Of a DNA stretch of 64,000 bases, positions 43,745-53,815 are shown one piece after another. Source of the DNA: Teichococcus aestuarii (GTDB lineage: Bacteria > Pseudomonadota > Alphaproteobacteria > Acetobacterales > Acetobacteraceae); the NCBI RefSeq assembly GCF_003116135.1, contig NZ_PDOA01000005.1:186001-250000 (forward strand). The letters are read 5' to 3'. The position numbers and the translations under genes were made by a program. The notes under the pieces were generated by a model. It worked only from the letters and a program-made list of their open reading frames with translations. It ran no database searches and was not told the DNA's origin. How positions within the stretch are numbered: position 1 is the stretch's first letter; every line of letters starts with the position of its first letter.

Positions 43745-44083
43745 ATGGGCCTGAAGATCCGCCTCGCGCGCGCCGGTGCCAAGAAGCGCCCCTACTACCA
43801 CATCGTGGTGGCCGACAGCCGCTCCCCGCGCGACGGCCGCTTCATCGAGAAGGTCGGCAGCTACAACCCGATGCTGCCCTCCGACCATGCCGAGCGCGTC
43901 CGCCTGCAGGACGACCGCATCAAGCACTGGCTGAGCAACGGCGCCGTGGCGACCGACCGCGTGGCCAAGTTCCTCGGCCGCGCCGAGCTGGCGCCGATGC
44001 CGGTGTTCCGCGAGCAGCCGAAGCAGTCCGCGCCGAAGAAGAAGGCGCAGGAGCGCGCCGCCGCCGCCGCCGCGGCCGGCTGA
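43745..44083 (+). CDS. rpsP: Ribosomal protein bS16
   Basis: 112 residues; [40 protein letters not shown] start and GSYNP are invariant S16 features. The C-terminus is extended by a Lys- then Ala-rich tail ([15 protein letters not shown]), common in alphaproteobacteria. AAGGA lies 8 nt before the ATG. Second gene of the block, 58 bp after ffh. Confidence 0.98.
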   Translation: MGLKIRLARAGAKKRPYYHIVVADSRSPRDGRFIEKVGSYNPMLPSDHAERVRLQDDRIKHWLSNGAVATDRVAKFLGRAELAPMPVFREQPKQSAPKKKAQERAAAAAAAG

Positions 44084-44114
44084 GCCAGCCTCCAGGCCTG
44101 AGCGTCGCACAGCC

Positions 44115-44729
44115 ATGCCCGTGGAACGCATCCTGGTGGGGGAGATCGGCCGGCCGCACGGTGTCCGTGGGCTGGTCCGCGTCCAGTCCTTCACCGCCGA
44201 GCCGGCCGACATCGCCGCCTATGGCCCGCTCTCGGATGAGAGCGGGGGGATGCGGTACGCGCTGCAATGGCTGGGCGGCGGGCTGGCCCGGATCGAGGGC
44301 GTCGCCGACCGCGACGCCGCCGCGAAGCTGACCGGCACCCGCCTCTACGTGGCGCGCGACCGCCTGCCGCCGCCCGAGGAGGAGGAGTTCTACCTCGCCG
44401 ACCTCATCGGCCTCGCCGCGCGCGATGCCGAGGGGCGGGAGATGGGGCGCGTCGCCGCCGTCGAGGATTTCGGCGCCGGCACCATCCTCACCCTGCGCGA
44501 CGAGCAGGGGCGGGAGACGCTGCTGCCCTTCACCCGCGCCGTGGTGCCGGTGGTGGATGTCGCCGGCGGCTTCGTTACCGTGCAGCCGCCCGAGGCGGTG
44601 GTGGTTCCCCCCGGCGAAGGCGATGCCGAGCCGGAGGCCGCCCTGCCCGAGCCGGTCCGCCCGCTGCCGCGCCGGCAGGATGCGCCCCGGCGCACCGGCC
44701 CGCGCGGCGTGCGCGGAGGTGCCGCGTGA
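44115..44729 (+). CDS. rimM: 16S rRNA processing protein RimM
   Basis: A 204-residue ribosome maturation factor for the 30S head. The N-terminal domain has [20 protein letters not shown]; the PRC-barrel domain includes [38 protein letters not shown] segments. The last 40 residues are an unconserved Pro/Arg-rich tail. The stop overlaps the trmD GTG by 4 bp. Confidence 0.96.
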   Translation: MPVERILVGEIGRPHGVRGLVRVQSFTAEPADIAAYGPLSDESGGMRYALQWLGGGLARIEGVADRDAAAKLTGTRLYVARDRLPPPEEEEFYLADLIGLAARDAEGREMGRVAAVEDFGAGTILTLRDEQGRETLLPFTRAVVPVVDVAGGFVTVQPPEAVVVPPGEGDAEPEAALPEPVRPLPRRQDAPRRTGPRGVRGGAA

Positions 44730-45436
44730 GCTGGCGCGCCACCGCCCTGACGCTGTTCCCGGAGATGTTTCCGGGCACGCTCGGCCATTCCCTGGCCGGG
44801 CGCGCGCTGCGCGAGGGGCGGTGGAGCCTGGACACGCTGCAGATCCGCGACTTCGCGACGGACCGGCACCGCACGGTGGACGACACCCCCTGCGGGGGCG
44901 GAGCCGGGCTGGTGATGCGGCCGGATGTGGTGGACGCCGCCTGCGCCGCCGCCCTGGCCGGGGGGCCGGACCGGCCCCTGGTCTACCTCACCCCGCGCGG
45001 GCGCCTGATGGATCAGGCGCTGGCGCGGGAGCTGGCCTCCGGTCCGGGCGTCGTCCTGGTCTGCGGCCGCTACGAGGGGCTGGACCAGCGGGTGATCGAG
45101 GCGCGCGCCATGCGCGAGGTCTCGGTGGGCGACTTCGTGCTGTCGGGCGGGGAGCCGGCGGCGCTGCTGCTGCTCGATGCCTGCGTGCGCCTGCTGCCGG
45201 GGGTGATGGGCGGCGCCGACAGCGCGGCGGAGGAAAGCTTCTCCGACCCGCGCGGGGCGTTGCTGGAATACCCGCACTACACCCGGCCGGCGGTGTGGCA
45301 GGGGCGGGCGGTGCCCGATGTGCTGCTCTCCGGCCACCATGCGGCGGTGGGGCAATGGCGGCGGGACCAGGCCGAGGCCGCGACGCGCGAGCGCCGGCCG
45401 GATCTCTGGCGCCGGCTGCGTGAGACACAGGATTGA
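44726..45436 (+). CDS. trmD: tRNA (guanine-37-N1)-methyltransferase
   Basis: SPOUT methyltransferase adding m1G37 to tRNAs, needed for reading-frame maintenance. It is 236 residues. The knot motifs [29 protein letters not shown] and [15 protein letters not shown], and the C-terminal [24 protein letters not shown], are conserved. The GTG start at 44726 has GGAGGT 5 nt upstream and overlaps rimM. Confidence 0.98.
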   Translation: MSWRATALTLFPEMFPGTLGHSLAGRALREGRWSLDTLQIRDFATDRHRTVDDTPCGGGAGLVMRPDVVDAACAAALAGGPDRPLVYLTPRGRLMDQALARELASGPGVVLVCGRYEGLDQRVIEARAMREVSVGDFVLSGGEPAALLLLDACVRLLPGVMGGADSAAEESFSDPRGALLEYPHYTRPAVWQGRAVPDVLLSGHHAAVGQWRRDQAEAATRERRPDLWRRLRETQD

Positions 45437-45484
45437 ACGGGCGGCCCGCGCCGCCTAAACGGATTGTCGAGAGGACCTTTAACA

Positions 45485-45862
45485 ATGAACCTGCTGCAGC
45501 AGTTCGACGCGGAGCAGCTCTCCCGTCTGGTCGAGGCCCGCGCCGTGCCGGCCTTCGCCGCCGGCGACACCGTGCGCGTGATGGTGAAGGTGGTCGAGGG
45601 CGAGCGCACCCGCACCCAGGCCTATGAGGGCGTGGTGATCGCGCGCTCCAACAAGGGCCTGCACAGCAACTTCACCGTGCGCAAGCTCTCCTACGGCGAG
45701 GGCGTGGAGCGCGTCTTCCCGCTCTACTCGCCGAACGTGGCCGAGATCGCCGTGCTGCGCCGGGGCAAGGTGCGCCGCGCCAAGCTGTATTACCTGCGCG
45801 GCCGCACCGGCAAGTCCGCCCGCATCGCCGAGAAGGCCGCGCCGCGCGCCGTCAAGGAGTGA
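45485..45862 (+). CDS. rplS: Ribosomal protein bL19
   Basis: 125 residues with the L19 signature ([19 protein letters not shown], then [21 protein letters not shown]). The ATG at 45485 yields [12 protein letters not shown]. Last gene of the block; three GC-rich hairpins follow its stop. Confidence 0.98.
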   Translation: MNLLQQFDAEQLSRLVEARAVPAFAAGDTVRVMVKVVEGERTRTQAYEGVVIARSNKGLHSNFTVRKLSYGEGVERVFPLYSPNVAEIAVLRRGKVRRAKLYYLRGRTGKSARIAEKAAPRAVKE

Positions 45863-45868
45863 GCGGCC

Positions 45869-45952
45869 GGCGGGGGTGAAGGCCCCCGCCACCGTGGTCC
45901 CGGCGCCCTGCCGGGAGGAATTCGGCCAGGAGGGGTTTCCCCCGTCCTGGCC
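45869..45952 (+). terminator. Three consecutive hairpins after rplS
   Basis: Stem-loops at 45869-45890 (GGCGGGGG/CCCCCGCC), 45898-45916 (TCCCGGC/GCCGGGA) and 45924-45952 (GGCCAGGA-GGGG/CCCC-TCCTGGCC). They probably end the ribosomal operon; none has a long U-run. The last abuts the -10 element of the presumed leu promoter. Confidence 0.6.
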
Positions 45953-45955
45953 GCT

Positions 45956-45961
45956 TATAAT
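45956..45961 (+). promoter_or_regulatory. Consensus -10 element upstream of leuC
   Basis: TATAAT at 45956-45961, unusual in such GC-rich DNA, 174 bp before the leuC ATG. The -35 region is weak (GGGTTT/TTTCCC, inside the preceding hairpin). The 174-bp leader between it and leuC holds no leucine-rich leader peptide that I can see. Confidence 0.5.
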
Positions 45962-46135
45962 ATGTGAAGACCGGCGGTGGCCCGGCCGAGGATGACTCCC
46001 TCGCGCCCCACCGGAACCGGCGGGAGTTCCGGGGGATGCCTCCCCTCGTGACGCCAAGGCGCCCTCCGTGTGGCGCTGGGCCCCAAAGCCCCAGGCCATG
46101 CGGGTGTTCGTATCATCTGCCACGAGGACACCACC

Positions 46136-47563
46136 ATGTCGGCCACGAAGCCGCGCACGCTCTACGACAAGATCTTCGACGCCCATCTGGTCGAGACGCT
46201 TCCGGACGGCACCGCGCTTCTCTACATCGACCGGCACCTCGTGCACGAAGTGACGAGCCCGCAGGCCTTCGAGGGGCTGCGCATGGCGCGCCGCCCGGTG
46301 CGCCGCCTGGACGGCACCATGGCGGTGGTGGACCACAACATCGCCACCGACGCCTCCCGCTACACCGGCATCGACGACCCCGAGAGCCGCGTGCAGGTCG
46401 AGACGCTGGAGCGTAACGTCGCCGAGTTCAACGTCCCCTACATCCCGCTGACCGATGCGCGCCAGGGCATCGTCCATGTCATCGGGCCGGAGCAGGGCCT
46501 CTCGCTGCCCGGCATGACCATCGTCTGCGGCGACAGCCACACCTCGACGCATGGCGCCCTCGGCGCGCTGGCCTTCGGCATCGGCACCTCCGAGGTGGAG
46601 CACGTGCTGGCCACCCAGACCCTGCTGCAGAAGCGCGCGAAGAACATGCGCGTCACGGTGGAGGGCGAGCTTCCCGCCGGCTGCACGGCGAAGGACATCG
46701 TGCTCGCCGTCATCGGCAGGATCGGCACGGCGGGCGGCAATGGCCATGTCATCGAGTTCGCCGGCAGCACCATCCGCGCGCTCGACATGGCCGGGCGCTT
46801 CTCGATCTGCAACATGTCGATCGAGGCGGGCGCCCGCGCCGGCATGATCGCACCGGACCAGACCACCTTCGACTATGTCAGGGGCCGCCCCTACGCGCCC
46901 CAGGGCGAGGCCTTCGACCACGCCGTGGAATGGTGGAGCACGCTGCCGACCGACGAGGGCGCGGCGTTCGACAAGGAGGTGTTCCTCGACGCCGCCGAGA
47001 TCGTGCCGATGGTCTCCTGGGGCACCAGCCCCGAGGACGTGCTGCCCATCACCGCCGCGGTGCCGGACCCCGAGGCGGCCTCGGACGAGGCACGCCGCGC
47101 CCAGCTCCGCCGCATGGTGGAATACATGGGCCTGACGCCGGGGCAGAAGCTGACCGACCTCAAGGTGGATGTCGTCTTCATCGGCTCCTGCACCAACAGC
47201 CGCATCGAGGACATGCGCGCCGCCGCCGCCATCGCCCGCGGCAAGCGCGTGGCCGAGGGCGTGCGCGCCATGGTGGTGCCCGGCTCCGGCCTGGTGAAGC
47301 AGCAGGCGGAGCAGGAAGGGCTGGACGCCGTGTTCAAGGAGGCCGGCTTCGAGTGGCGCGAGGCGGGCTGCTCCATGTGCCTCGGCATGAACCCGGACAA
47401 GCTGAAGCCCGGCCAGCGCTGCGCCTCCACCAGCAACCGCAACTTCGAGGGCCGGCAGGGGCCGGGCGGGCGGACGCATCTCTGCTCCCCCGCCATGGCC
47501 GCCGCCGCCGCCGTCACCGGCCGCCTCACCGACGTGCGCGAGATCGCCCAGGGGAAGCACTGA
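46136..47563 (+). CDS. leuC: 3-isopropylmalate dehydratase large subunit
   Basis: An aconitase-family [4Fe-4S] isomerase subunit: 2- to 3-isopropylmalate in leucine synthesis. It is 475 residues. Cluster cysteines lie in [13 protein letters not shown] and [18 protein letters not shown] and [25 protein letters not shown] are conserved. The ATG at 46136 starts [17 protein letters not shown]. First gene of leuCDB; 3 bp separate it from leuD. Confidence 0.98.
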   Translation: MSATKPRTLYDKIFDAHLVETLPDGTALLYIDRHLVHEVTSPQAFEGLRMARRPVRRLDGTMAVVDHNIATDASRYTGIDDPESRVQVETLERNVAEFNVPYIPLTDARQGIVHVIGPEQGLSLPGMTIVCGDSHTSTHGALGALAFGIGTSEVEHVLATQTLLQKRAKNMRVTVEGELPAGCTAKDIVLAVIGRIGTAGGNGHVIEFAGSTIRALDMAGRFSICNMSIEAGARAGMIAPDQTTFDYVRGRPYAPQGEAFDHAVEWWSTLPTDEGAAFDKEVFLDAAEIVPMVSWGTSPEDVLPITAAVPDPEAASDEARRAQLRRMVEYMGLTPGQKLTDLKVDVVFIGSCTNSRIEDMRAAAAIARGKRVAEGVRAMVVPGSGLVKQQAEQEGLDAVFKEAGFEWREAGCSMCLGMNPDKLKPGQRCASTSNRNFEGRQGPGGRTHLCSPAMAAAAAVTGRLTDVREIAQGKH

Positions 47564-47566
47564 GCC

Positions 47567-48178
47567 ATGGACGCCTTCACCAAGCTGACCGGCATCGCCG
47601 CCCCCCTGCCGATGGCGAATGTCGATACCGACAAGATCATCCCCGCGCGCTTCCTCAAGACCATCGCGCGCACCGGGCTCGGCAAGTCGCTCTTCGCCAA
47701 CCTCCGCTACAACGAGGATGGCAGCGAGAACCCGGATTTCGTGCTGAACCAGGAGCCCTACCGCCGCGCGGAGGTGCTCATCGCGCACGAGAATTTCGGC
47801 TGCGGCTCGTCGCGCGAGCACGCGCCCTGGGCGCTGCTCGATTTCGGCATACGCTGCGTCATCGCGCCGGACTTCGCCGACATCTTCCACAACAACAGCT
47901 TCAAGAACGGCATCCTGCCCGTGCGCCTGCCGCGCGCGGTGTGCGACCAGCTGATGGAGGATGCGCGCATGGGCGAGAATGCGCGCATCACCATCGACCT
48001 GGAGCGCCAGGTTGTGGTGCGGCCGAATGGCGAGGAGATCCCCTTCGAGATCGACCCGCTGCGCCGGCACCTGCTGCTGAACGGCCTCGACGATATCGGC
48101 CAGACCATGCAGCGCGCCCCCGTCATCGACGGCTTCGAGGCGAAGCAGCGCGCGGCGCAGCCCTGGCTGTACCGCTGA
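47567..48178 (+). CDS. leuD: 3-isopropylmalate dehydratase small subunit
   Basis: The swivelling-domain partner of LeuC, 203 residues. [15 protein letters not shown] and [16 protein letters not shown] are the conserved substrate-binding segments. The start codon is 3 bp after the leuC stop. The product forms the LeuCD heterodimer. Confidence 0.98.
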   Translation: MDAFTKLTGIAAPLPMANVDTDKIIPARFLKTIARTGLGKSLFANLRYNEDGSENPDFVLNQEPYRRAEVLIAHENFGCGSSREHAPWALLDFGIRCVIAPDFADIFHNNSFKNGILPVRLPRAVCDQLMEDARMGENARITIDLERQVVVRPNGEEIPFEIDPLRRHLLLNGLDDIGQTMQRAPVIDGFEAKQRAAQPWLYR

Positions 48179-48213
48179 ACCAAACTCCACCGGGAAGGGA
48201 TGAGACGAAGGAC

Positions 48214-49326
48214 ATGACGGCGAACAAGAGGCTGCTGGTTCTGCCCGGCGACGGCATCGGGCCAGAGGTGATGCGCGAAGTGCGCCGCGTCATCGACTGG
48301 ATGGACCGCCGCCGCCATGTGAGCTTCGCGCTGGAGGAAGGGCTGGTCGGCGGCGCCGCGCTGGAGGCCCAGGGCTCGCCCTGCCCGGACGTGACGGTGG
48401 AGCGGGCGCTGGCGGCCGATGCCGTGCTGTTCGGCTCGGTCGGCGGCCCGAAGTGGGATTCGCTCCCCTTCGACAAGCGCCCCGAGCTCGGCATCCTGCG
48501 GCTGCGCAAGGAGCTGGGCCTGTTCGCCAACCTCCGCCCCGCCCTGGTGCTGGAGCCGCTGGTCGATGCCTCCAGCCTCAAGCCCGACGTGGTGCGCGGG
48601 CTCGACCTGATGATCGTCCGTGAATCCACCGGCGGCATCTATTTCGGCGAGCCGCGCGGCGTGGAGACCATGCCGAACGGCAAGCGCCGCGGCGTCGACA
48701 CCGAGGTCTACACCGAGGACGAGATCGCCCGCGTGGCGCGCGTGGCCTTCGAGCTGGCGCGCAAGCGCACCGGCAAGATGACCAGCGTCGAGAAGGCGAA
48801 CGTCATGCAGTCCGGCCGCCTGTGGCGCGCCGTGGTCAGCGAGATCGGCGCCGCCGAGTTCCCGGATGTGCAGCTCTCGCACATGTACGCCGACAACTGC
48901 GCCATGCAGCTCTGCCTGCGGCCGAAGCAGTTCGACGTCATCCTGGCGAGCAACATCTTCGGCGACCTGCTCTCCGATCTCGCCGCGGCGGCCACCGGCT
49001 CGCTCGGCATGCTGCCCTCGGCCACGCTCGGCGCGCCGGATGCCTCCGGCCGCCGCCACGCGCTGTACGAGCCGATCCACGGCTCGGCGCCGGACATCGC
49101 CGGCAAGGGCATCGCCAATCCCTGCGCCCAGCTGCTCTCCTTCGCGATGCTGCTGCGCTGGTCCTTCGGCATGGAGGAGGATGCCGCCATGATCGAGGCG
49201 GCGGTGGAGAAGGTGCTGGCCGGCGGCCTGCGCACCGCCGACATCATGGGCCCCGGCACCGCCCGCGTCGGCACCAGCGTGATGGGCGACGCCATCCTGC
49301 GCGAGCTGGACAAGGTGGCGGCGTAA
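48214..49326 (+). CDS. leuB: 3-isopropylmalate dehydrogenase
   Basis: Oxidative decarboxylation of 3-isopropylmalate with NAD+. The 370-residue protein has [11 protein letters not shown] at the start, [14 protein letters not shown], the Lys/Tyr segment, YADNCAMQL, and the metal-binding [24 protein letters not shown]. It is 35 bp after leuD. The order leuC-leuD-leuB is usual for this group; leuA is not in the window. Confidence 0.98.
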   Translation: MTANKRLLVLPGDGIGPEVMREVRRVIDWMDRRRHVSFALEEGLVGGAALEAQGSPCPDVTVERALAADAVLFGSVGGPKWDSLPFDKRPELGILRLRKELGLFANLRPALVLEPLVDASSLKPDVVRGLDLMIVRESTGGIYFGEPRGVETMPNGKRRGVDTEVYTEDEIARVARVAFELARKRTGKMTSVEKANVMQSGRLWRAVVSEIGAAEFPDVQLSHMYADNCAMQLCLRPKQFDVILASNIFGDLLSDLAAAATGSLGMLPSATLGAPDASGRRHALYEPIHGSAPDIAGKGIANPCAQLLSFAMLLRWSFGMEEDAAMIEAAVEKVLAGGLRTADIMGPGTARVGTSVMGDAILRELDKVAA

Positions 49327-49390
49327 CGACCACCGCGGATGCCTTGCCGGCGGGAAGGCCTCTGGCTAATTCCCGCCGGCTCGCTGGCTG

Positions 49391-49467
49391 GCGCCCGTAG
49401 CTCAACTGGACAGAGCACCAGACTACGGATCTGGGGGTTGGGAGTTCGAATCTTCCCGGGCGCGCCA
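49391..49467 (+). tRNA. tRNA-Arg (ACG)
   Basis: A 77-nt cloverleaf with encoded CCA. Acceptor GCGCCCG pairs with CGGGCGC, and GAGTTCGAATC is the T-arm. The anticodon stem CCAGA/TCTGG holds the loop CTACGGA, giving anticodon ACG (read as inosine, CGU/CGC/CGA). It follows leuB and precedes the accessory region. Confidence 0.97.
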
Positions 49468-49500
49468 GCCTTTCTCCTTGAGCGACAAGGAGAGTCCGAG

Positions 49501-49527
49501 AAAGCCCGGCCCCCGCGCCGGGCTTTT
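49501..49527 (+). terminator. Intrinsic terminator after tRNA-Arg
   Basis: AAGCCCGGC (49502-49510), a 6-nt loop and GCCGGGCTT (49517-49525) followed by TT. A stable GC-rich hairpin with a short U-run, 34 bp past the tRNA. Confidence 0.85.
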
Positions 49528-49847
49528 CGCGTCTGGGCGTCCCACGGACGTCCCACGGGAATGGACATGGCCATGCTCTGGACTTGGTTCGCGCCAGCGG
49601 GTGGACTGGGTGCCCCTTCCCGTTCCGGCGCTGACGACCAAATCCCGGCAGCACGAGAGGCGAGGCACCGATCACATGCCGCTTAAGCGGCGCACTGTCT
49701 GTCTGGTGCTGACGACCAAACTGGTGCGGCTGAAGGCGGCGGTTCTGGCACCGTGAAGCCCCGCCCGGGCTGCGCAGGCTGGGGGTGATGGCCGCCAGCA
49801 GCTGCTAAGGCGGCAGGATATTGCCGCCATGCATGCGTCGTGTCGCC
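49528..49847. other. Gene-free 320-bp interval with direct repeats
   Basis: No convincing gene is found. An 11-bp tandem repeat CGTCCCACGGA/CGTCCCACGGG lies at 49538-49559. The 13-mer GCTGACGACCAAA occurs at 49630-49642 and again at 49708-49720. Codon-like bias is absent. This may be a scar of past insertion beside the tRNA. Confidence 0.45.
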
Positions 49848-50840
49848 TCACTCCAGCTTCGTGCCGGTCACGCGGACGATCTCGCCCCAGCGGTCGTAAT
49901 CGTTACGCACCACCCGGGCAAATTCCTCCGGTCCCGCCGGGTCCACCACCGCGCCCATCTCCGCGATGGCTTGGCGGAAGGCCGCATCCGCCAGGATCTT
50001 TTCGACCTCGGCGTGCAGCCGCTGGACAATGGACGGTGAAAGGCCCGCCGGGGCGAGCATGCCGAGCCAGGCGCCACCTTGCACGCCAGGGTAGCCGGCT
50101 TCTGCGGTGGTCGGCACGTCCGGTGCGATCAGCACGCGGGCCTTGGTGCCCACGGCGATGGCCTGCACCCGGTCGTCCCGCGCGAAGGGCAGCGTGCCGA
50201 TCATGGTGTCGAAGGTGATGTCCACCCGGCCGGCCATGATGTCGGTGACAGATTGTGCCGTGCCTCGGTAGGGCACATGCGTCATCTGCACGCCCGCCTC
50301 CTTGACCAGCATCGCCATCAGCAGCTGCGAGGTTGTCCCATTGCCGGTGGTGGCATAGGTCACCGCGCCCGGGTTGGCACGTGCCTTCGACACGATGTCA
50401 TCCAGGCTGCGGAAGCCGGTGTGCTTGCCCGCGACCAGCATGTAGGGCAGCTGCACCAGCTGCTCGATCGGCGTGAAGTCCTTGCGGGGATCGTAGGCCA
50501 GGTCGGGATAGATGTGCGGATTGATCGCCTGCGGGGCGGAGGCGCCGATGGTGAGAGTATAGCCGTCGGCCGCCGCGCGGGAGACGATCGTGGCGCCGAT
50601 CGAACCGCCCTGGCCGCTGCGGTTTTCGATGATGAAGCGCTGCCCGAGGCTGCGCGAAAGCCGGTCGGCGAGCAGGCGGCCCACGCTATCCGTGGCCGTG
50701 CCGGGTGGGAAGCCGATCACGATGGTGACGGTGCGGTTCGGCCATTCCTCGGCGCGGGCCGGCGCGGCGCGCCAGGCCGCCAGGGCGGCCAGGGCTGTGC
50801 CCGCTGCGGTCAGGCCGCGGCGGCGGGTCAGGTGCTGCAT
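49848..50840 (-). CDS. Tripartite tricarboxylate transporter substrate-binding protein (TctC/Bug), copy 1
   Basis: A 330-residue periplasmic binding protein. The N-terminus (HLTRRRGLTAAGTALAALAAW..., with twin Arg) is a signal peptide ending near ARA-EE. The Bug-family pattern follows: WPNRTVTIVIGFPPGTATDSVGR, IENRSGQGGSIGATIV and MTHVPYRGTAQSVTDIMAGRVDITFD. Such proteins bind carboxylates and often have no adjacent TctA/TctB, as here. Last gene of the E1-Mct-like-Mcd-like operon, 54 bp after it, suggesting it captures the pathway's substrate. Confidence 0.92.
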   Translation of the reverse strand: MQHLTRRRGLTAAGTALAALAAWRAAPARAEEWPNRTVTIVIGFPPGTATDSVGRLLADRLSRSLGQRFIIENRSGQGGSIGATIVSRAAADGYTLTIGASAPQAINPHIYPDLAYDPRKDFTPIEQLVQLPYMLVAGKHTGFRSLDDIVSKARANPGAVTYATTGNGTTSQLLMAMLVKEAGVQMTHVPYRGTAQSVTDIMAGRVDITFDTMIGTLPFARDDRVQAIAVGTKARVLIAPDVPTTAEAGYPGVQGGAWLGMLAPAGLSPSIVQRLHAEVEKILADAAFRQAIAEMGAVVDPAGPEEFARVVRNDYDRWGEIVRVTGTKLE

Positions 50841-50894
50841 GGACTTCTCCCCAGTCTGGCCCTGCGCCTGTGCCGGCGCATCGGGCCTGTTTGT

Positions 50895-52556
50895 TCAGTT
50901 CGCGCGGCCCAGCAGGCCACGCGCGATGACCTGTGCCTGGATTTCCGCTGCGCCCTCGAAGATGGACAGGATGCGGGCGTCGCAGAGCACGCGGCTGATC
51001 GGATATTCCAGCGCGTAGCCGTTGCCGCCATGGATCTGCAGCGCGCCGTCGGCGTTGGCGAAGGCGATGCGCGCGGCGAGAAGCTTTGCCATGCCGGCTT
51101 CCATGTCGCAGCGGCGGCCGGCATCCTTCTGCCGCGCGGCGAAGTAGCTGAGCTGGCGCGCCATCATGGCCTCGGTGGCCATCATCGCGAGCTTGGCGTG
51201 CACGCGCGGGAAGCCGAGGATCGCCTTGCCGAACTGCGCCCGCTCCCGCGCATAGCGTAGGCCGAGCTCCAGCGCGTTCTGCGCCACGCCGAGCGCGCGC
51301 GCCGCGGTCTGGATGCGCGCGCTCTCGAAGGTTTCCATTAGCTGCTTGAAGCCCTGGCCTTCGACCCCGCCGAGCAGGTTCCCCGCCGGCACCTCGAAGT
51401 CGTCGAAGGAGATCTCGTATTCCTTCATGCCGCGATAGCCGAGCACGGGGATCTCCGTGCCGGTCATGCCGGGGGCGGGAAAGGGGTCGGCCTCCGTACC
51501 GCGCGGCTTCGGCGCCAGCAGCATGGAGAGGCCGCGATAGCCGGCGGCCTCCGGGTCGGTGCGCACCAGCAGCGTCATGAGGTCCGAGCGCGCGCCATGG
51601 GTGATCCAGGTCTTGGCGCCATAGACCTTGTAGACATCGCCCTCGCGCACGGCGCGGGTGCGCAGGCTGCCGAGGTCGGAACCAGTATTGGGCTCGGTGA
51701 AGACGGCGGTGGGCAGGATCTCGCCGGTCGCAATCCGCTCCAGCCAGTCGGCCTTCTGCTGCGCCGTACCGCCCAGGCGGATCAGCTCGGCCGCGATCTC
51801 GGAGCGCGTGCCGAGCGAGCCGACGCCGAGATAGGCCCCGCTGAGCGCCTCCGAAACCAGGCACATCGCCACCTTGCCGAGGCCGAGCCCGCCGAATTCC
51901 TCCGGCACGGTCAGGCCGAAGACGCCCATCTCGGCTAGCTTCTCCACCAGCGGCAGCGGGATCAGCGCGTCACGCGCGTGCCAGCCCTGGGCATGCGGCA
52001 CCACTTCAGCGGCGGCGAAGCGGAGGAACTGCTCCCGCATCGCCTCCAGCACGTCGTCATACAGCCCCAATGCGCCAAAGCGGCCCTCGTCCAGCTCTGT
52101 GGCCAGGGCGCGGCGCGCCGCCTCCAGTGCCGGGCGGGCGGCCAGCGCGGCGAGTGCCGGCTCGGCGGCGTAGCGGGCGATCTCCGCCTCCGGCACACCC
52201 ATTTCGGCCGGGCGGATAACTTCCGACTGGCTCATGGCGATGCCGCCCGCGAACTGCGCGCCGTATTCCGCGAAGCCGAGATGCAGGATGGCGCGCTCGG
52301 CCACGCCCAGGGCGCCTTTGGCCTCCAGCGCCCGGGCCCAGGCCAGGGTCTGGCGCAGCGCCTCGACATAGGTGGCCTGCCAGGAGAGGCCATGGGCAGC
52401 GTATTGATGCGTCTCCAGCCTGGCCGCGTCGGTCTTGCCGCCGGTGGTCACCAGCGCCGCCAGGGCATGGCGCGAGGCCTCGTGCAGGCGCTCGGCCGCG
52501 CCGAGCAGGGCGGCGCAGTCGGCCAGCAGCGTGGGAAGGATGGGGGTGTCCGGCAT
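50895..52556 (-). CDS. Acyl-CoA dehydrogenase, probable (2S)-methylsuccinyl-CoA dehydrogenase type
   Basis: A 553-residue flavin dehydrogenase, longer than ordinary acyl-CoA dehydrogenases (about 380). The extra N-terminal 160 residues (ETHQYAAHGLSWQATYVEALRQTLAWA...) are the hallmark I associate with Mcd of the ethylmalonyl-CoA pathway, which makes mesaconyl-C1-CoA. The catalytic core is typical: TEPNTGSDLGSLRTRA, QIHGGNGYALEYPISRVLCDARILSIFEGAAEIQ-type segments, with the base Glu in the FEGAAEIQ box. It is 8 bp downstream of the CoA-transferase-like gene. The assignment to methylsuccinyl-CoA is inferred from length, N-terminus and neighbour. Confidence 0.8.
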   Translation of the reverse strand: MPDTPILPTLLADCAALLGAAERLHEASRHALAALVTTGGKTDAARLETHQYAAHGLSWQATYVEALRQTLAWARALEAKGALGVAERAILHLGFAEYGAQFAGGIAMSQSEVIRPAEMGVPEAEIARYAAEPALAALAARPALEAARRALATELDEGRFGALGLYDDVLEAMREQFLRFAAAEVVPHAQGWHARDALIPLPLVEKLAEMGVFGLTVPEEFGGLGLGKVAMCLVSEALSGAYLGVGSLGTRSEIAAELIRLGGTAQQKADWLERIATGEILPTAVFTEPNTGSDLGSLRTRAVREGDVYKVYGAKTWITHGARSDLMTLLVRTDPEAAGYRGLSMLLAPKPRGTEADPFPAPGMTGTEIPVLGYRGMKEYEISFDDFEVPAGNLLGGVEGQGFKQLMETFESARIQTAARALGVAQNALELGLRYARERAQFGKAILGFPRVHAKLAMMATEAMMARQLSYFAARQKDAGRRCDMEAGMAKLLAARIAFANADGALQIHGGNGYALEYPISRVLCDARILSIFEGAAEIQAQVIARGLLGRAN

Positions 52557-52564
52557 GGGCGTCC

Positions 52565-53815
52565 TCACCGTGCCTGAGGGATATCGAAAGGCACGGGGCC
52601 GGCGACGGTGCCGGCATCGTGCAGCTTGCCGATGGCGGCGGCGGAAAGACCCAGCACCTCGGCCAGTACTTGGTCGGTGTCCTGGCCCAGCATGGGCGCG
52701 GGTCGCGGCGGCAGGCGCTCCATGCTGGAGAAGCCGAGCGGCCCCGCCGGGGCCAGGATGTTGCCAATCCCCGGCTGGTCGATCCGCCCGAACATCGGGT
52801 TTGTCTCGGAGCAGCGCGGGTCCTCCGCCAGGAGCTGGCCGAAATCCTGGTACGGACCCCAGAGCACACCGCTGCTCGCGAAGGCGGCGGCGATCTCGGC
52901 CAGGCTGCGCGCCGCGCACCAGTGTTCCAGCAGGGCGAAGATGGCGCCGCGTGCGTAGAAGCGGCCGCCCTCCGTATCGAGGTCCACCTCCATCATCGGC
53001 CCGATCATGGCGAACTTCTCGGCTAGCCCGGTGGCCTGGCCGACGGCGCGCCACTGCCGGTTGGAAATGGCGACGATCATCACCGAGCGCCCGTCGCGCG
53101 TCGTGAAGTCCCGCCCCAGCGCACCGTAGAGGTCGTTGCCCATGGGCGGGCGCACCGTGCCGTTCACCTGCACGTCGGCCAGGTAGCCGAGGTTGCCGAC
53201 ACTGGCGAGCATCACGTCGGACAGGGCGAGCGTCACCTCGCGGCCCTGGCCGTCCTTCCGCCGCGCGCGCTCGGCCGCCAGCAGGCCGGTGGAAAGATAG
53301 AGGCCGGCCGCGATGTCCCAGGCCGGCAACACATGGTTCACCGGCGCCGCGTCCCGCCCCGTGGCGACCGGGAAGCCGGAGGCGCAGTTCACGGTGTAGT
53401 CCACCGCGCCGCTGCCGTCGTGGTTGCCGGTCAGGCGTAGCATGATCAGATCCGCCCGGTGGCTGGACAGGGCCGCATGGCTCATCCACCCGGCGGCGGG
53501 CAGGTTGGTCAGCAGGATTCCGCCTTCCCGCCCGCCGGCTCCATCCGGCCGGGTGATCAGCGCGCGGGCGATCTCCTGCCCTTCGGGCCGGTTCAGCGCG
53601 AGGGCGATGGAGCGCTTCCCGCGGTTCAGGCTGGTCCAGTAAATGCTGCTGCCCGAGGGGGCCAGTGGCCAGCGCCGGTAATCGATGTTGCCGCCGATGG
53701 GGTCGATGCGGATCACCTCCGCGCCGAGCTGCGCCAGCGTCATGCCGCCGAGCGGCGCGGCGATGAAGGCCGAAACCTCGACGACGCTCAGCCCCTCCAG
53801 GATGCCCCCGCTCAT
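52565..53815 (-). CDS. Class III CoA-transferase family protein resembling mesaconyl-CoA C1-C4 isomerase
   Basis: A 416-residue CaiB/BaiF-fold protein. The N-terminal VSAFIAAPLGGMTLAQLGAEVIRIDPIGG, NRGKRSIAL, DYTVN and NHVLPAWDIAAG (with the active-site Asp) resemble the 2-methylfumaryl-CoA isomerase (Mct) of the 3-hydroxypropionate bicycle, as I recall it. Mct moves CoA from C1 to C4 of mesaconate within one molecule. The neighbouring dehydrogenase would make its substrate. ATGA overlap with the E1 gene and 8-bp spacing to the next gene show one operon. A general CoA-transferase is the alternative. Confidence 0.78.
   Translation of the reverse strand: MSGGILEGLSVVEVSAFIAAPLGGMTLAQLGAEVIRIDPIGGNIDYRRWPLAPSGSSIYWTSLNRGKRSIALALNRPEGQEIARALITRPDGAGGREGGILLTNLPAAGWMSHAALSSHRADLIMLRLTGNHDGSGAVDYTVNCASGFPVATGRDAAPVNHVLPAWDIAAGLYLSTGLLAAERARRKDGQGREVTLALSDVMLASVGNLGYLADVQVNGTVRPPMGNDLYGALGRDFTTRDGRSVMIVAISNRQWRAVGQATGLAEKFAMIGPMMEVDLDTEGGRFYARGAIFALLEHWCAARSLAEIAAAFASSGVLWGPYQDFGQLLAEDPRCSETNPMFGRIDQPGIGNILAPAGPLGFSSMERLPPRPAPMLGQDTDQVLAEVLGLSAAAIGKLHDAGTVAGPVPFDIPQAR

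Noticed and set aside
45962..46135. Leucine attenuator leader peptide before leuC
   Set aside because: Short frames in the leader contain no run of leucine codons and there is no terminator with a U-run before leuC.
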